A stretch of 64,000 nucleotides of DNA from JALHST01 sp038316335 (GCA_038316335.1 JBBQAM010000001.1:186001-250000); one strand, 5' to 3'; positions 1 to 8,747 are shown, counted from the stretch's first letter. Translations and numbers: made by a program. Notes: generated by a model from the letters alone, not told the origin.

Positions 1-2
1 AA

Positions 3-113
3 TACATAGACGAATTCATGCCTTTGGCCAAGGAGGGCAAGGTTTTCGGTGTGGATAAAAAAATCCTTGATGAAATAATCAAGAAATGGGATAACTCCAA
101 GAAATCGAAATAG
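3..113 (+). CDS. C-terminal end of an unidentified protein (partial at window edge)
   Basis: An open frame enters from the left edge and ends at TAG 111-113, giving 36 lysine-rich residues with motifs such as FMPLAKEGK and KKILDEIIKKW. Such an amphipathic helix is a common protein C-terminus, but I do not recognise the family. It belongs to the chromosomal flank of the island. The frame has no internal stop and reads like real coding sequence. Confidence 0.45.
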   Translation, partial: YIDEFMPLAKEGKVFGVDKKILDEIIKKWDNSKKSK

Positions 114-649
114 TGTATCCTCGAGACCGGTTTTATCGTCAGGATAATATAAAGTGGGTAAAGTTTAAATCCGATTTGAGCATCCTATTTTTAAATTAAG
201 AATATCGGGTGACATTTATAATAAAAGGATATTTTTTAAAATGTATCATAAAGGGAACGTTTCTGAGGACAATTAAAGTTTTATAAAATTCATCTTGTCC
301 TTACGAATATTTACCAAAAACTTATCGAACCGGTACTATTTAGGTTTTATGGTTTTCCCGTCGATTACCATAAAGCAAAAACTAAATTCGGTGCATTCTA
401 TTCTTTTCGATAATCACTTCCAAAATTTAGTTGATCAAATATATGTAATAGCAAGTGGGTAATACGCTTGCGTGGTATTGTAGCATTTGATTTGTACATA
501 ACCTAATTATTGGGTAGCGCATTAGGCTGAAGATATTACGAATGTTTATTTTTCAGAAATCCGATTTCTGCTCCAAATGATCGTGACAGGAGTACCTACG
601 GTTTTCCTTTGTGCTCCGTGCTGAAGATCGACAAAAGAAACCTCCGCTC
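114..649. other. Non-coding left flank
   Basis: No convincing gene is seen. At 578-590 there is a 13-base match, with one difference, to the 3' end of the tRNA-Arg gene, followed by a small imperfect hairpin around 589-617. This could be the trace of an older tRNA-targeted insertion, but the match is too short to be sure. Confidence 0.4.
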
Positions 650-686
650 CCGAAAAAACAAAAGCAAGCTATGTTTTTTCGCTTGC
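650..686 (-). terminator. Probable native terminator of the tRNA-Arg gene
   Basis: Read on the minus strand, GCAAGC (686-681) pairs with GCTTGC (669-664) and is followed by TTTTGTTTTTT. It lies just beyond the 3' end of the tRNA fragment at 716, where the terminator of the uninterrupted tRNA-Arg gene would be. This supports the left flank being the original downstream side of the tRNA. Confidence 0.55.
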
Positions 687-715
687 TCCGTTTTCGACTT
701 TTTGTTGATCTATTC

Positions 716-760
716 GTGATCGCGACAGGATTCGAACCTGTGACCGTCTGCTTAGAAGGC
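716..760. repeat. Left attachment site (3' tRNA-Arg fragment)
   Basis: These 45 bases are identical to 44687-44731. They cover the T arm, variable loop and part of the anticodon arm of tRNA-Arg, in minus orientation. Past 760 the sequence diverges from the tRNA, as expected where the element begins. The 5' half of the tRNA is missing here, so it cannot be a functional tRNA. Confidence 0.88.
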
Positions 761-864
761 GTCCGATTATTGGTTCTTTATAAATTAAAAAATAGTTAAA
801 ATCCCTGTAAAACAGTTACTTATATATTTTATAGATTCATATAAAACCATATGATACGTTGTTT

Positions 865-886
865 TGAGTGCAAATTGAGTGCAAAT
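865..886. repeat. Arm-type direct repeat, left end
   Basis: Two tandem copies of tgagtgcaaat stand immediately upstream of the integrase gene. The identical 22-base block occurs in the same orientation at 44620-44641, inside the other end. Paired short repeats inside both ends of a tyrosine-recombinase element are expected of integrase or excisionase arm-binding sites. That role is inferred. Confidence 0.6.
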
Positions 887-903
887 TTTTGTATCTTCAA
901 AAT

Positions 904-2118
904 ATGAAAACGAATATTACACTCTCGATTGATACAAGGCGTAAGCGAAAAGATGGAATGTGTCCGATTATTTTTAGATTGAGCCATCATCGAAAGACTA
1001 TTACAATAGCAACAGGTTTTGCTGTTCCACCAGATTATTGGAACGAAAAGAATCGTGAAATCAAAAGAAACTATAATGGAGTTTCATCGGTTCCCCGTCT
1101 AAATAATCTATTGACGAAGAAGAAAACCGACCTACGGGATGGTATTAATTTATTGGAAGAGAATTCGAGTTTAGAAGCTTTAAGTATAACGGATCTAAAA
1201 AATATTCTTACCAAGTCTAACAAATCAATTTTGTTTTTTGAGTACGCGCAACAATTAATAGATGAGATGGAAGAGGCCAAGCGTTTTGGAAATGCTAGAG
1301 CATATAAAAGTGCAATGGGAGCGCTAAAGAAATTTAATAGGAAGGAAAAACTTAGGTTTGAGGAAATATCCTACACTTATTTAAAGCGTTTTGAAACGGC
1401 CCATTTTAAAAAAGGGAATAGTTTAAATGGTTTGTCAATGTATATGAGGACTATCAGAGCTATTTATAACAAAGCAATTCATCAAGGAATGGTGTCGGCG
1501 GACTATTATCCTTTTAAAAAATACAAGATAAAATCACAGGCAACTGCAAAGCGCGCAATTAGTAAAGATAAAGTCAAAAGAATTCTTGATTTGGAGTTAG
1601 AATTGGGCAATCCGTTATTTCATGCTCGAAATTATTTTTTATGCTCTTACTTAATGAATGGTATATCATTTATAGATATGGCTTATTTAAAAGTCGGTTC
1701 TATTATAGACGGTCGAATTCAATATTCTAGGCAAAAAACTGCGAGGCCATATGACATTAAAGTAACAAAGCAATTGTCATCTATTTTAAACTACTATTTA
1801 GAAGGTAAGTCTAAAGAGAGTTTTATTTTTCCAATAATCCGTAGAGAGCTTATCAAAGAACAATATCATGATGTACAATGGGAAAGGAAGCGATACAATA
1901 AACGCTTAAGAGAGATTGCTACCCTTTGTGAGATTGAAGAACGACTGACAAGTTATGTTAGCCGACATTCAATGGCAACAAATTTAATACTGGATGATGT
2001 GCCTATTAATGCATTGAGCAAAATGCTAGGTCATAGTAAACTTCAAACGACTGAAATCTATATTAAAAACTTGCCGACACATATCATGGATGAATATCAG
2101 GAACGATTGGAAATTTAG
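904..2118 (+). CDS. Tyrosine recombinase / site-specific integrase
   Basis: A 404-residue tyrosine recombinase of the Bacteroidota type that integrates elements into tRNA genes. The N-terminal Arm-DNA-binding domain begins TNITLSIDTRRKRKDG; a SAM-like core-binding domain occupies roughly residues 100-210; the C-terminal catalytic domain contains SRHSMATNLI, LGHSKLQTTEIY and the tyrosine nucleophile in TEIYIKNL. The ATG at 904 is chosen because the family starts near MKTNITLSI; an earlier GTG at 868 lies inside the arm repeat. It sits beside the left att site and presumably catalyses integration and excision at the tRNA-Arg 3' end. No frameshift or internal stop is seen. Confidence 0.9.
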   Translation: MKTNITLSIDTRRKRKDGMCPIIFRLSHHRKTITIATGFAVPPDYWNEKNREIKRNYNGVSSVPRLNNLLTKKKTDLRDGINLLEENSSLEALSITDLKNILTKSNKSILFFEYAQQLIDEMEEAKRFGNARAYKSAMGALKKFNRKEKLRFEEISYTYLKRFETAHFKKGNSLNGLSMYMRTIRAIYNKAIHQGMVSADYYPFKKYKIKSQATAKRAISKDKVKRILDLELELGNPLFHARNYFLCSYLMNGISFIDMAYLKVGSIIDGRIQYSRQKTARPYDIKVTKQLSSILNYYLEGKSKESFIFPIIRRELIKEQYHDVQWERKRYNKRLREIATLCEIEERLTSYVSRHSMATNLILDDVPINALSKMLGHSKLQTTEIYIKNLPTHIMDEYQERLEI

Positions 2119-2215
2119 CTTTAAACTAAACTTTTATATTCTTGAAGCAGCATTAAATGGCTGTATCCTTAAAATAGCAACCACTACAAACTTAAGATTT
2201 AATACCACTAGGTGT

Positions 2216-2298
2216 GAGAGTTCGAGTCTCTCCGCCTTTACAAAGGGAAAGCCGGATTTTGGGAGTCGGCTTTTTTTTGGGTACAAAATAGGTACAAC
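2216..2298 (+). other. Scar of a second tRNA-type attachment site
   Basis: GAGAG-TTCGAGT-CTCTC (2216-2232) is a perfect T arm, followed by cgccttta like a tRNA acceptor end. After it come a terminator hairpin (2248-2278) and two tandem copies of ggtacaa-type sequence (2280-2298), the same layout as the arm repeats beside the main att sites. No D arm or anticodon arm is found upstream, so it is only the 3' end of a tRNA (perhaps class II) or tmRNA. It suggests that another tRNA-targeting element once ended here. Confidence 0.5.
2248..2278 (+). terminator. Rho-independent terminator
   Basis: AAAGCCG (2248-2254) pairs perfectly with CGGCTTT (2267-2273), followed by a T run to 2278. It follows the tRNA-like 3' fragment and probably came with it; it would also end transcription from the integrase gene. 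Confidence 0.7.
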
Positions 2299-2390
2299 AA
2301 ATGATTTATTTTTTGTTCAGTTAAATTTTAGAGGAATAAACTATCTCAAACTCAAGCAGCCTAAGGGTCGAGCCCATGTGGGCCCACACA

Positions 2391-2423
2391 AAACCCCTAT
2401 AAGTAATTGACTTATAGGGGTTT
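2391..2423. terminator. Perfect 13-bp hairpin, possible bidirectional terminator
   Basis: AAACCCCTATAAG (2391-2403) and CTTATAGGGGTTT (2411-2423) are exact inverted repeats around a 7-base loop. A/T runs on both sides would let it terminate on either strand. A second hairpin, GACTCTTT/AAAGAGTC, lies at about 2523-2556. No gene is seen between 2300 and the insertion sequence. Confidence 0.5.
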
Positions 2424-2592
2424 GATTTGTAAAAGGGGGCAATATTTGAAAAAATTGCACTAGACATACTTAAAGGATATTATAAAAAATACATTCTTCT
2501 TCCACAACAATGTTCTTTTAATAGACTCTTTGCATAAGACTGTTTTTGTAAAGAGTCCAAAGTGCTCAATTGCAAAGTACATTTAAACGACC

Positions 2593-4260
2593 GTGGCTGT
2601 TGCAGAACTCCGATAAATATCGATTTTCACTTCTATAAAAGTGCGGAAATCCGTAAATTAAAGGTATGCAAGGCAGAAAGAATTATACCGAGAAATTGTT
2701 CCTTAGTTTCCAGTTATCGGACCGAATTCCACAGGAAAATCTTTACAGAAGACTCCGCGAAACTCTTGACCTGAGTTTTCTCTATAAGGACACGAAGGAA
2801 CTCTATGGCAAGACCGGCAACCCCTCTATAGACCCTGTGGTCTTTTTCAAGCTGTTGATTACGGGGTACCTTGAGAACATCACCTCCGACCGGAAACTAG
2901 TGGAACATTGCTGCATGCGAATGGACGTTCTGTACTTTCTGGGTTATGACATAGACGAAGATTTGCCATGGCATTCAACGATCAGTAGGACGAGGCAACT
3001 TTACCCGGCATACCTTTTCGAAAAATTGTTCAGCAAGGTATTTACCCTGTGTGTCGACAGCGGGATGGTATCCGGACACACCCAAGCAGTGGATTCGGCC
3101 CCGATAAAGGCAAATGCATCCATGGAAAGCGTAGTGCCGAAAATGCCGGCCACCCCGATGGAGAACCATTTGAAAAAAGTGTCGGAAGAAAACGGGGAAA
3201 CCACGAAAAAACGTGCAGGAACCGTATCCCCCGCACGTGTCTCCGCTCCCGTGCACGAGCTGAAGCGCGTGGAGAAACACCACCAAAATCTGAGGGACAG
3301 TCCGGTACGCCTTACCGGTGCATCCCACAAAAAGCACGGTTACTTAGCAATAAAACGCATTATAACCCCCATGATCCCGATGCGCGTATATCGGTAAAGC
3401 CGGGCAAGGCCAGAAAGCTGAACTATCATTGTAGTATGTCGGTAGATACCGCAGAAGGGGTCATCTCGCATATTCAGGCCGACTTTGCCGATGGCAGGGA
3501 CAGCCAGTACTTGACCAATATCAGCTTGCAGGTCCAGAACCGTTTAAGGAACAGCGAGCTCATAATGACGGATCTCCTGGCGGACGCAGGTTATTCCAAT
3601 GGCTCCAACTACGATTTTCTCGAACAGAGGAAAGTTACCGGATGGATACCTGTTTTTGGGAGATATAAACCTAAAATAGAAGGATTTCCATACAACAAGG
3701 AAAAGGACGAATATAGATGCCCGATGAACAAGCCCCTGCCTTTCAAAGGATTCCGTACAAACCGGGACGGTACCGTACTGAAAAACTACTGGGCAGCAAC
3801 GAAAGTTTGCAAGGTCTGCCCCATGAAATCCCAATGCGTGCCAAATTCAAAATGTAAAAGAATAATCAGAACTATATATGACGAACAATATTTGAGGGCC
3901 TACGGCCGACAACATAGTAAGAGGGGCAAACAAATGAAACTACTAAGGCAAAGTACGGTGGAGCCCGTATTCGGTAGTTTGACCCAGTTCTACGGTCTAA
4001 GGAAAATAGGCGTCTTGGGCAAGGCCGGTGCACATAAGGTCATGCTCATGGCCGCGATTGCCTTCAATCTAAAAAAGTATCTTAAGAAAGGGGGAAGAAG
4101 ACCCTCCCTTGATAATTTAAGGACGGTTATGGATGCCCTCCTAGCCTACCTGACCATTATTCGCCAACAGATTCAATCAAGACCGGTTCTACTAAAGCCT
4201 CTGTAAAAATAGCCTAGTCAAGTCAATCTCTTATGCGTAGACCACTTCTGCAACAGCCAC
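2593..4260 (+). mobile_element. IS1182-family insertion sequence
   Basis: The 1668-bp element has terminal inverted repeats GTGGCTGTTGCAGAA at 2593-2607 and as the reverse complement ending at 4260. It is flanked by a 4-bp duplication GACC (2589-2592 and 4261-4264). Without the element the target reads ATTTAAAC-GACC-GTTTAAAT, a hairpin whose loop was hit. The transposase inside is of the IS1182 type. The element is visibly more GC-rich than the adjoining sequence. Confidence 0.85.
2666..4206 (+). CDS. IS1182-family transposase in two frames (-1 frameshift)
   Basis: The DDE transposase of the insertion sequence, split over two overlapping frames. Frame one starts MQGRKNYTEKLFLSFQLSD and runs without its partner to 3397. 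The family sequence continues in the -1 frame (KARLLSNKTHYNPHDPDARI) from about 3334 to 4206. The switch falls at A5-G, 3329-3334, where a slip after AAA AAG into GCA would give one product of about 513 residues, a normal family length. Catalytic landmarks include the N-terminal IDPVVFFKLL region, KLNYHCSMSVDTAEGVI, and the C-terminal STVEPVFGSLTQFYGLRK. It may be a programmed frameshift or simply a point mutation. Confidence 0.82.
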
Positions 4261-4264
4261 GACC

Positions 4265-4544
4265 GTTTAAATACACCTTAATACTACCTGAAAAGATTAA
4301 TGCTTTCCAAAAGGTGTATTCTGTAAAGAGTTTAGATAAAGGTGTGTTTAAGTATACTAGTTCAATTAAGTTGAGAATGAGCCCATTTGAACTTTAAGAG
4401 GTTAAATGTAGTTTCATGAAACGTTGTTGTAGTGAAAATTATTTCGCTGGCTTAGCATATTTTATTACAATGTTTAAAGGCTTAGTCCCAAAAACCGTTC
4501 GTTTTAAGGGACACTAACATTTTTAGTAATGCACTGTTCTACAA
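4265..4544. other. Non-coding tail downstream of ablB, part of a repeated segment
   Basis: No gene. Inverted repeats AATACACCTT (from about 4270) and AAGGTGTATT (to about 4322) flank a short loop. Stretches around 4330-4410 (ttcaattaagt ... ttgaactttaagag) reappear in altered form at 32615-32690, beside the decayed ablB copy there. The tail was therefore probably duplicated together with ablB. Confidence 0.4.
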
Positions 4545-5402
4545 TTAATTCAAATACCAAACATTCATACTTTCCAAATTATCCCGTATTACCGTATTAT
4601 TCAATAGGGTTCCTCCTAGTGAAAATCCGTGTTTGCTAAAGGTAATGTTCAAACCATAGGAAGTAGCCCTAACTAAGGAATAAATGGTTTTATACTCACT
4701 CAGGTCCATATCTCTTTTGATTTCTTGAACAAGATAATAAGATAGGTTCTGTCCTTTATAATCAGGATGTGTTGCGAAATCGATGATTTCTACATTGGAT
4801 TCTTCATTATGAATTTTAATGATGGCAGTAACAAGCAGTTCCTCCTCCTGAAAAAGGCCGTAAAACTCATGGTTTTGCTCTACAAGTTCCAAAAGATACT
4901 CTGCTTTGTTTATGGGAAACGAGTGCGATTTAAATGCTATCTCGTGTAAATAAACCATGGCGAATAAATCATTCTTGTTAAGCTTACGAACGTACAGATT
5001 ACTGGGTAGTTCAAAATGGGCATCCTCAAGAGAACTATTGGCGGCCAAAGCAATGGTTTTTACCGATTCTATGGTTTTTTGTTCTTGTTCGCTACAACAA
5101 CTACGTTCTTTTTCTAAATAATCCGCTAAAAAATACCCTGCTTTTTCTCCGTTGTATAATCCGGGTATTTTTGCCTCAATCTCATATCCATTTGATTGAA
5201 AAATTTTTATTGCTTCTTCAGGCACCCGGCCTAAAATTTTATCATAACTTTTCTTTATGGCCAGATCTTTCATCTTGGGGATAAGCTCATCCCAATTGTT
5301 TTGCTCCACCTGCATCAAATACAAACGACTATGTGTATCACCATGTTGTAGCATGGCCCCTTCTATTTGTTCTACAGTATCGTATGAATCTCCAATTTGC
5401 AT
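4545..5402 (-). CDS. ablB: Putative beta-lysine N6-acetyltransferase AblB
   Basis: A 285-residue acetyltransferase that would make the compatible solute N-epsilon-acetyl-beta-lysine from beta-lysine and acetyl-CoA in the cytoplasm. The N-terminal half holds the family motif YDKILGRVP and GYEIEAKIPGLYNG. A GNAT domain fills about residues 135-270, with FATHPDYKGQNLSYYLVQEI as the acetyl-CoA loop and the family-typical ending GGTLLNNTVI ... LESMNVWYLN. The partner enzyme AblA (lysine 2,3-aminomutase) is not in the window. It lies 44 bp after proA on the same strand, so it is probably co-transcribed with proC-proB-proA as an osmotic-stress unit. Two broken copies occur at 9371 and 32802. Confidence 0.85.
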   Translation of the reverse strand: MQIGDSYDTVEQIEGAMLQHGDTHSRLYLMQVEQNNWDELIPKMKDLAIKKSYDKILGRVPEEAIKIFQSNGYEIEAKIPGLYNGEKAGYFLADYLEKERSCCSEQEQKTIESVKTIALAANSSLEDAHFELPSNLYVRKLNKNDLFAMVYLHEIAFKSHSFPINKAEYLLELVEQNHEFYGLFQEEELLVTAIIKIHNEESNVEIIDFATHPDYKGQNLSYYLVQEIKRDMDLSEYKTIYSLVRATSYGLNITFSKHGFSLGGTLLNNTVIRDNLESMNVWYLN

Positions 5403-5446
5403 CGTCTATATTCTATTTTTAATAAAGTTTGATATTATCCATACTA

Positions 5447-6646
5447 CTATTCTCTAATTTGACCATTGCCATAAACGTAGTACTTATTGGATACAAGCTC
5501 ATTTAAGCCCAAAGGCCCTCGATGGTGTAACTTATCTGTACTTATGGCCAATTCTGCGCCTACGCCCATTTGACCACCATCTGTAAATCGGGTAGAAGCG
5601 TTTTGATATACCACCGCACAATCTACCTGTTCCATGAATTTTTTTGCGGCCTCTTTATCACTAGTCATTATCGTTGCCGAATGACCTCCTGAATTTGTAT
5701 TTATCTTTTCAATGGCATCCGGTAAAGAATCAACGGCGCCAATACAACATTTCATGGCCAAAAATTCCTCTTCCCAAACGGATTCCTCGGAAATAAGGGG
5801 CTCTTCCCTTAAAACTTCCTTCACATAACTATCTACCAAAATCGCTATGCCATTGTTTTTTAGAATGTGCCCCAAATCGGTCATTTTTTCATGGAAGTTA
5901 TCAATGTCCGTACTGACCAATATTTTATCCAATGCGTTGCAAGCCGAAATTTTATCCGTTTTTGCATTAAGAATCACCTCGAGGCTTTTTTCCCAATTCG
6001 CATGTTGATCTACATATAGGAAATTATTGCCCCTCCCACTTACTAATACGGCACAGTTCGCGTGTTCTTTTACAAAAGCTATCAAGCGCTCGCCACCCCT
6101 TGGAACTATGAGATCCAATTTTTCTGGAGGATTTTTCAAAAACTCCTGTGTTTCCTCCCTGTTCATAGTTAGGAGTTGTATATAATCGGTAGGCAAATCA
6201 TTTTCCAACAACGCCTGATGCCAAAAGCTTACAAGAACTTTATTGCTGTACAAGGCTTCTTTTCCTCCCTTCAAAAGAATTTTATTATTGGCCTTGAATG
6301 CGAGAACGGCAGCTTCTATAGTAACATCTGGTCGGGACTCGTAAATGATCATGATTGTATCAAAAGGTGCCGTTTTGTTAACGACTTTTAGACCGTTTTG
6401 TAATTCCTTAGTGCTTATTTCCTTGTTGACCGGATCGTTTTGAGAACGAACTTCTCTAACTGCCCGTATCATTTCTTCAATTTTTTTGTGATTTACCACT
6501 AATCGCTCGCACATGGCCTGATCATCACTGTGGAACAGACCAAGGTCTATCTCGTTCGCTTCCAGCAATAGTGTGCGGTTTTCATTCAGAATCCTCCCCA
6601 TACATCCCAAAACGTTATTTTTTATTTTCTCTGATAATATTTTCAT
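5447..6646 (-). CDS. proA: Glutamate-5-semialdehyde dehydrogenase ProA
   Basis: Reduces glutamyl 5-phosphate to glutamate 5-semialdehyde with NADPH, the second step of proline synthesis. The 399 residues contain ESRPDVT (103-109), IVPRGG (180-185), the catalytic Cys236 in ISACNAL, STRFTDGG (351-358) and HHRGPLGLNEL (374-384), all expected for active ProA. The start lies one base after the proB stop, so the two are translationally close. With ProB, ProC and AblB nearby, the likely purpose is osmoprotectant proline rather than housekeeping synthesis. Confidence 0.93.
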   Translation of the reverse strand: MKILSEKIKNNVLGCMGRILNENRTLLLEANEIDLGLFHSDDQAMCERLVVNHKKIEEMIRAVREVRSQNDPVNKEISTKELQNGLKVVNKTAPFDTIMIIYESRPDVTIEAAVLAFKANNKILLKGGKEALYSNKVLVSFWHQALLENDLPTDYIQLLTMNREETQEFLKNPPEKLDLIVPRGGERLIAFVKEHANCAVLVSGRGNNFLYVDQHANWEKSLEVILNAKTDKISACNALDKILVSTDIDNFHEKMTDLGHILKNNGIAILVDSYVKEVLREEPLISEESVWEEEFLAMKCCIGAVDSLPDAIEKINTNSGGHSATIMTSDKEAAKKFMEQVDCAVVYQNASTRFTDGGQMGVGAELAISTDKLHHRGPLGLNELVSNKYYVYGNGQIRE

Positions 6647-6647
6647 G

Positions 6648-7433
6648 CTATATATTTAATTGTTCTAGGGCTACTCTTGTGCCCACATTTTTTCCTTCAA
6701 TAATATCTATAATTGTGTGATGCTTTTTCCCGTTGGCAATAAAAGTAGGAATGCGTTCTGCAGCAGCCTGCTGGGCATAATTCAATTTAGAGCCCATACC
6801 ACCCCTGCCTTCTTCTTCTGGCTTGTTGTTGTCCTCAATGTATTTGTCCAAATCTTCCTCGGGATCAACATATTGGACAAGGTTACTTTTCTCGTTGTTG
6901 GGATTACCCGTATAAAGTCCGTCGATATCGGTCAAAATAATAAGCTTGTCCGCATTCATCAATTGTGCTATCAAACTAGCCAACTCGTCGTTATCAGAAA
7001 ACATGGACATAGTTACCGATACCGCATCATCTTCATTGGCAATCGGAATTACCCCTTCCGAAAGGAGCCCTTCACAACAGTTGATCATATTTTGACGGTG
7101 TACCCCTGGACTAAAATCTCGCTTTGTAGGGAGTACTTGGGCGCATTTCATACCGTAATCTTGAAAGATATTATAGTACAAACGCATCATTCTTGGCTGC
7201 CCAATGGCAGAATATACCTGTCTTCTTTGGGTCTTGTCCTTGATGTTCGATTTGCCCATAACCTCTTTGCCCGCAATAACGGAACCTGATGATACCAGTA
7301 TTGTGACAATTCCGCGTTCGTACAATTCTGCTATTTGTTTTACCAATCTTCTAAGAACGGGTCTCACTATTCTGTTGTCCTTATTGGTCATTACATTGGT
7401 GCCGACCTTAATGACAATCAGTTCTTTATACAT
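6648..7433 (-). CDS. proB: Glutamate 5-kinase ProB (without PUA domain)
   Basis: Phosphorylates glutamate to glutamyl 5-phosphate, the first and normally feedback-controlled step of proline synthesis. It is an amino-acid-kinase fold with the start IVIKVGTNVMT, the SSGSVIAGKEVMG loop, IANEDDAVSV and GMGSKLNYAQ. At 261 residues it lacks the C-terminal PUA domain of about 100 residues found in E. coli ProB; shorter ProB proteins are known and are catalytically sufficient. Its first codons overlap the end of proC by 8 bases. Whether proline inhibits this form cannot be told from sequence. Confidence 0.92.
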   Translation of the reverse strand: MYKELIVIKVGTNVMTNKDNRIVRPVLRRLVKQIAELYERGIVTILVSSGSVIAGKEVMGKSNIKDKTQRRQVYSAIGQPRMMRLYYNIFQDYGMKCAQVLPTKRDFSPGVHRQNMINCCEGLLSEGVIPIANEDDAVSVTMSMFSDNDELASLIAQLMNADKLIILTDIDGLYTGNPNNEKSNLVQYVDPEEDLDKYIEDNNKPEEEGRGGMGSKLNYAQQAAAERIPTFIANGKKHHTIIDIIEGKNVGTRVALEQLNI

Positions 7434-8241
7434 ATTCTTTCTCCTTTCCTAGTTCAACGGCCCTGTTAAAAGCAGCAAAAGCGGCTTCTTTTATCAATTC
7501 CCCCACATTATTGTCGTCCATAGAGTCCAAAGCCGCACGTGTGGTACCACCTTTGCTCGCCACTTTTTCCATCCAAGAATTAGGGGATAGGTTATTTTGA
7601 TTGAATAGTTCTATTGCTCCGGTAAAAGTCTGGCTAACCAGAACTTTCGAAACATTTTCTGAAAACCCCATTTGCAATGCTGCTTCCATCATGCTTTGCA
7701 TAAAGTAAAACACATAGGCAGGACCACTACCCGATATACCCGTAGAGGCATCGATAAAGTTTTCGTCGCTTACTAGTACAGATGTCCCTGTGGTATCCAA
7801 TAAGCTTCCTATAGTCAATAATTCTATTCTGGAAACTTCAGGTGAAGCCACGTACGAGGTTAGTCCCTTACCAATTTTTGCGGGTAAATTTGGCATCGCA
7901 CGAACTATTTTGTTCAATCCCGTCAACTCTTTTATAGTCCCAATGGTCGTTCCCGCCATAATCGAAATCAATATTTGCTCTGGTTTCACCAGTGGCTGTA
8001 TTCTTTGGAATAGATTTTCGCCGTGGTGTGGTTTTACAGCTATAAAAATAATATCCGCCTGCGGCACACAGTCTTCTAACTCCCTGAAGGTATCCAAGTG
8101 TAAAATCTGGTTTAGTTCCTGCAGTTTTTCTTCGGAACTGTCCAGCACCATGATATTCTTTTTTTTAAGCAGTTTTGATTTGGACATTCCTTCTGCATAT
8201 GTTAATCCCATATTGCCCGCTCCTATTACTAGTACTTTCAT
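7426..8241 (-). CDS. proC: Pyrroline-5-carboxylate reductase ProC
   Basis: Makes L-proline from pyrroline-5-carboxylate with NAD(P)H. A Rossmann motif VIGAGNMG starts at residue 5, AVKPHHG is at 68-74, the signature region GSGPAYVFYFM at 171-181, and VASKGGTTRAAL at 227-238. The length of 271 matches the family. It is the first gene of the proC-proB-proA-ablB run, so the promoter is probably upstream in 8242-8287 or beyond. A full proline pathway on a mobile island is unusual and probably adds to chromosomal copies. Confidence 0.93.
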   Translation of the reverse strand: MKVLVIGAGNMGLTYAEGMSKSKLLKKKNIMVLDSSEEKLQELNQILHLDTFRELEDCVPQADIIFIAVKPHHGENLFQRIQPLVKPEQILISIMAGTTIGTIKELTGLNKIVRAMPNLPAKIGKGLTSYVASPEVSRIELLTIGSLLDTTGTSVLVSDENFIDASTGISGSGPAYVFYFMQSMMEAALQMGFSENVSKVLVSQTFTGAIELFNQNNLSPNSWMEKVASKGGTTRAALDSMDDNNVGELIKEAAFAAFNRAVELGKEKEYV

Positions 8242-8287
8242 AAATTATTTTAATTTAATGTTGTTCGTCTAACGCTTATTCTGTTTC

Positions 8288-8479
8288 TTAAACAAAAAGC
8301 ATGCAGTCATCACAGTTCATTACCTGACCATAATATGTTTCACGATATTTATGCAAAGTCTTGATTGGTAGACCAATGAAATATTTTTTGATATAAGTAA
8401 CTTTTGTAGTGAGTTTTCCCATTTTGACACTATAGCGTTTTTCCGTTTTCGTTCTTCTTTTGATGTATAATAGTTTCAT
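8288..8479 (-). CDS. Small basic protein of unknown function
   Basis: An open frame of 63 residues, rich in Lys, Arg and Tyr, ending in NCDDCMLFV with a Cys-x-x-Cys pair. It lies 46 bp upstream of proC on the same strand and could be the first gene of that operon. I recall nothing certain about the family. The even amino-acid composition and the absence of another explanation favour a real gene, but it could be chance. Confidence 0.4.
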   Translation of the reverse strand: MKLLYIKRRTKTEKRYSVKMGKLTTKVTYIKKYFIGLPIKTLHKYRETYYGQVMNCDDCMLFV

Positions 8480-8641
8480 ATATAATTGTTTTTGAGTGTA
8501 TTAACTTACAGGATTGAATCCCTTAGACAAGGAATCCATGTTAAGGTTTTGTTATAAAGGCGAAAGAGGCATTACAAAATGAAGAAGTTTTGCACTCATT
8601 TTGTGATTTACTTTATAATGGATAACATGGCATTAACCCTT

Positions 8642-8747
8642 TATTCTGCAAACATCAATAAGCAAAGAATTTGAATGGGTTTTTTATAGGAAAAGTACTT
8701 GTACTTCCGTACTTTTTCTATCAATTTTTAATGATGTTTGCAGAATA
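8642..8747. repeat. MITE-like element with 16-bp terminal inverted repeats
   Basis: TATTCTGCAAACATCA (8642-8657) is repeated exactly as its reverse complement at 8732-8747. Inside is a further palindrome, aaaagtac ... gtactttt (about 8690-8716). The 106-bp unit carries no gene. The layout resembles a small non-autonomous transposon or a long folded RNA, in the gap between the proC operon and the DUF2391 gene. Confidence 0.55.

Noticed and set aside
611..799. 62-residue frame across the left att site
   Set aside because: Its middle (IATGFEPVTVC) is the antisense reading of the tRNA-Arg fragment, a classic false gene.
2090..2410. 106-residue frame after the integrase
   Set aside because: It runs across the tRNA-like T arm, a terminator and a palindrome, so it cannot be a real gene.
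2975..3834. Several minus-strand frames within the insertion sequence
   Set aside because: They are antisense to the transposase and have no protein-like pattern.
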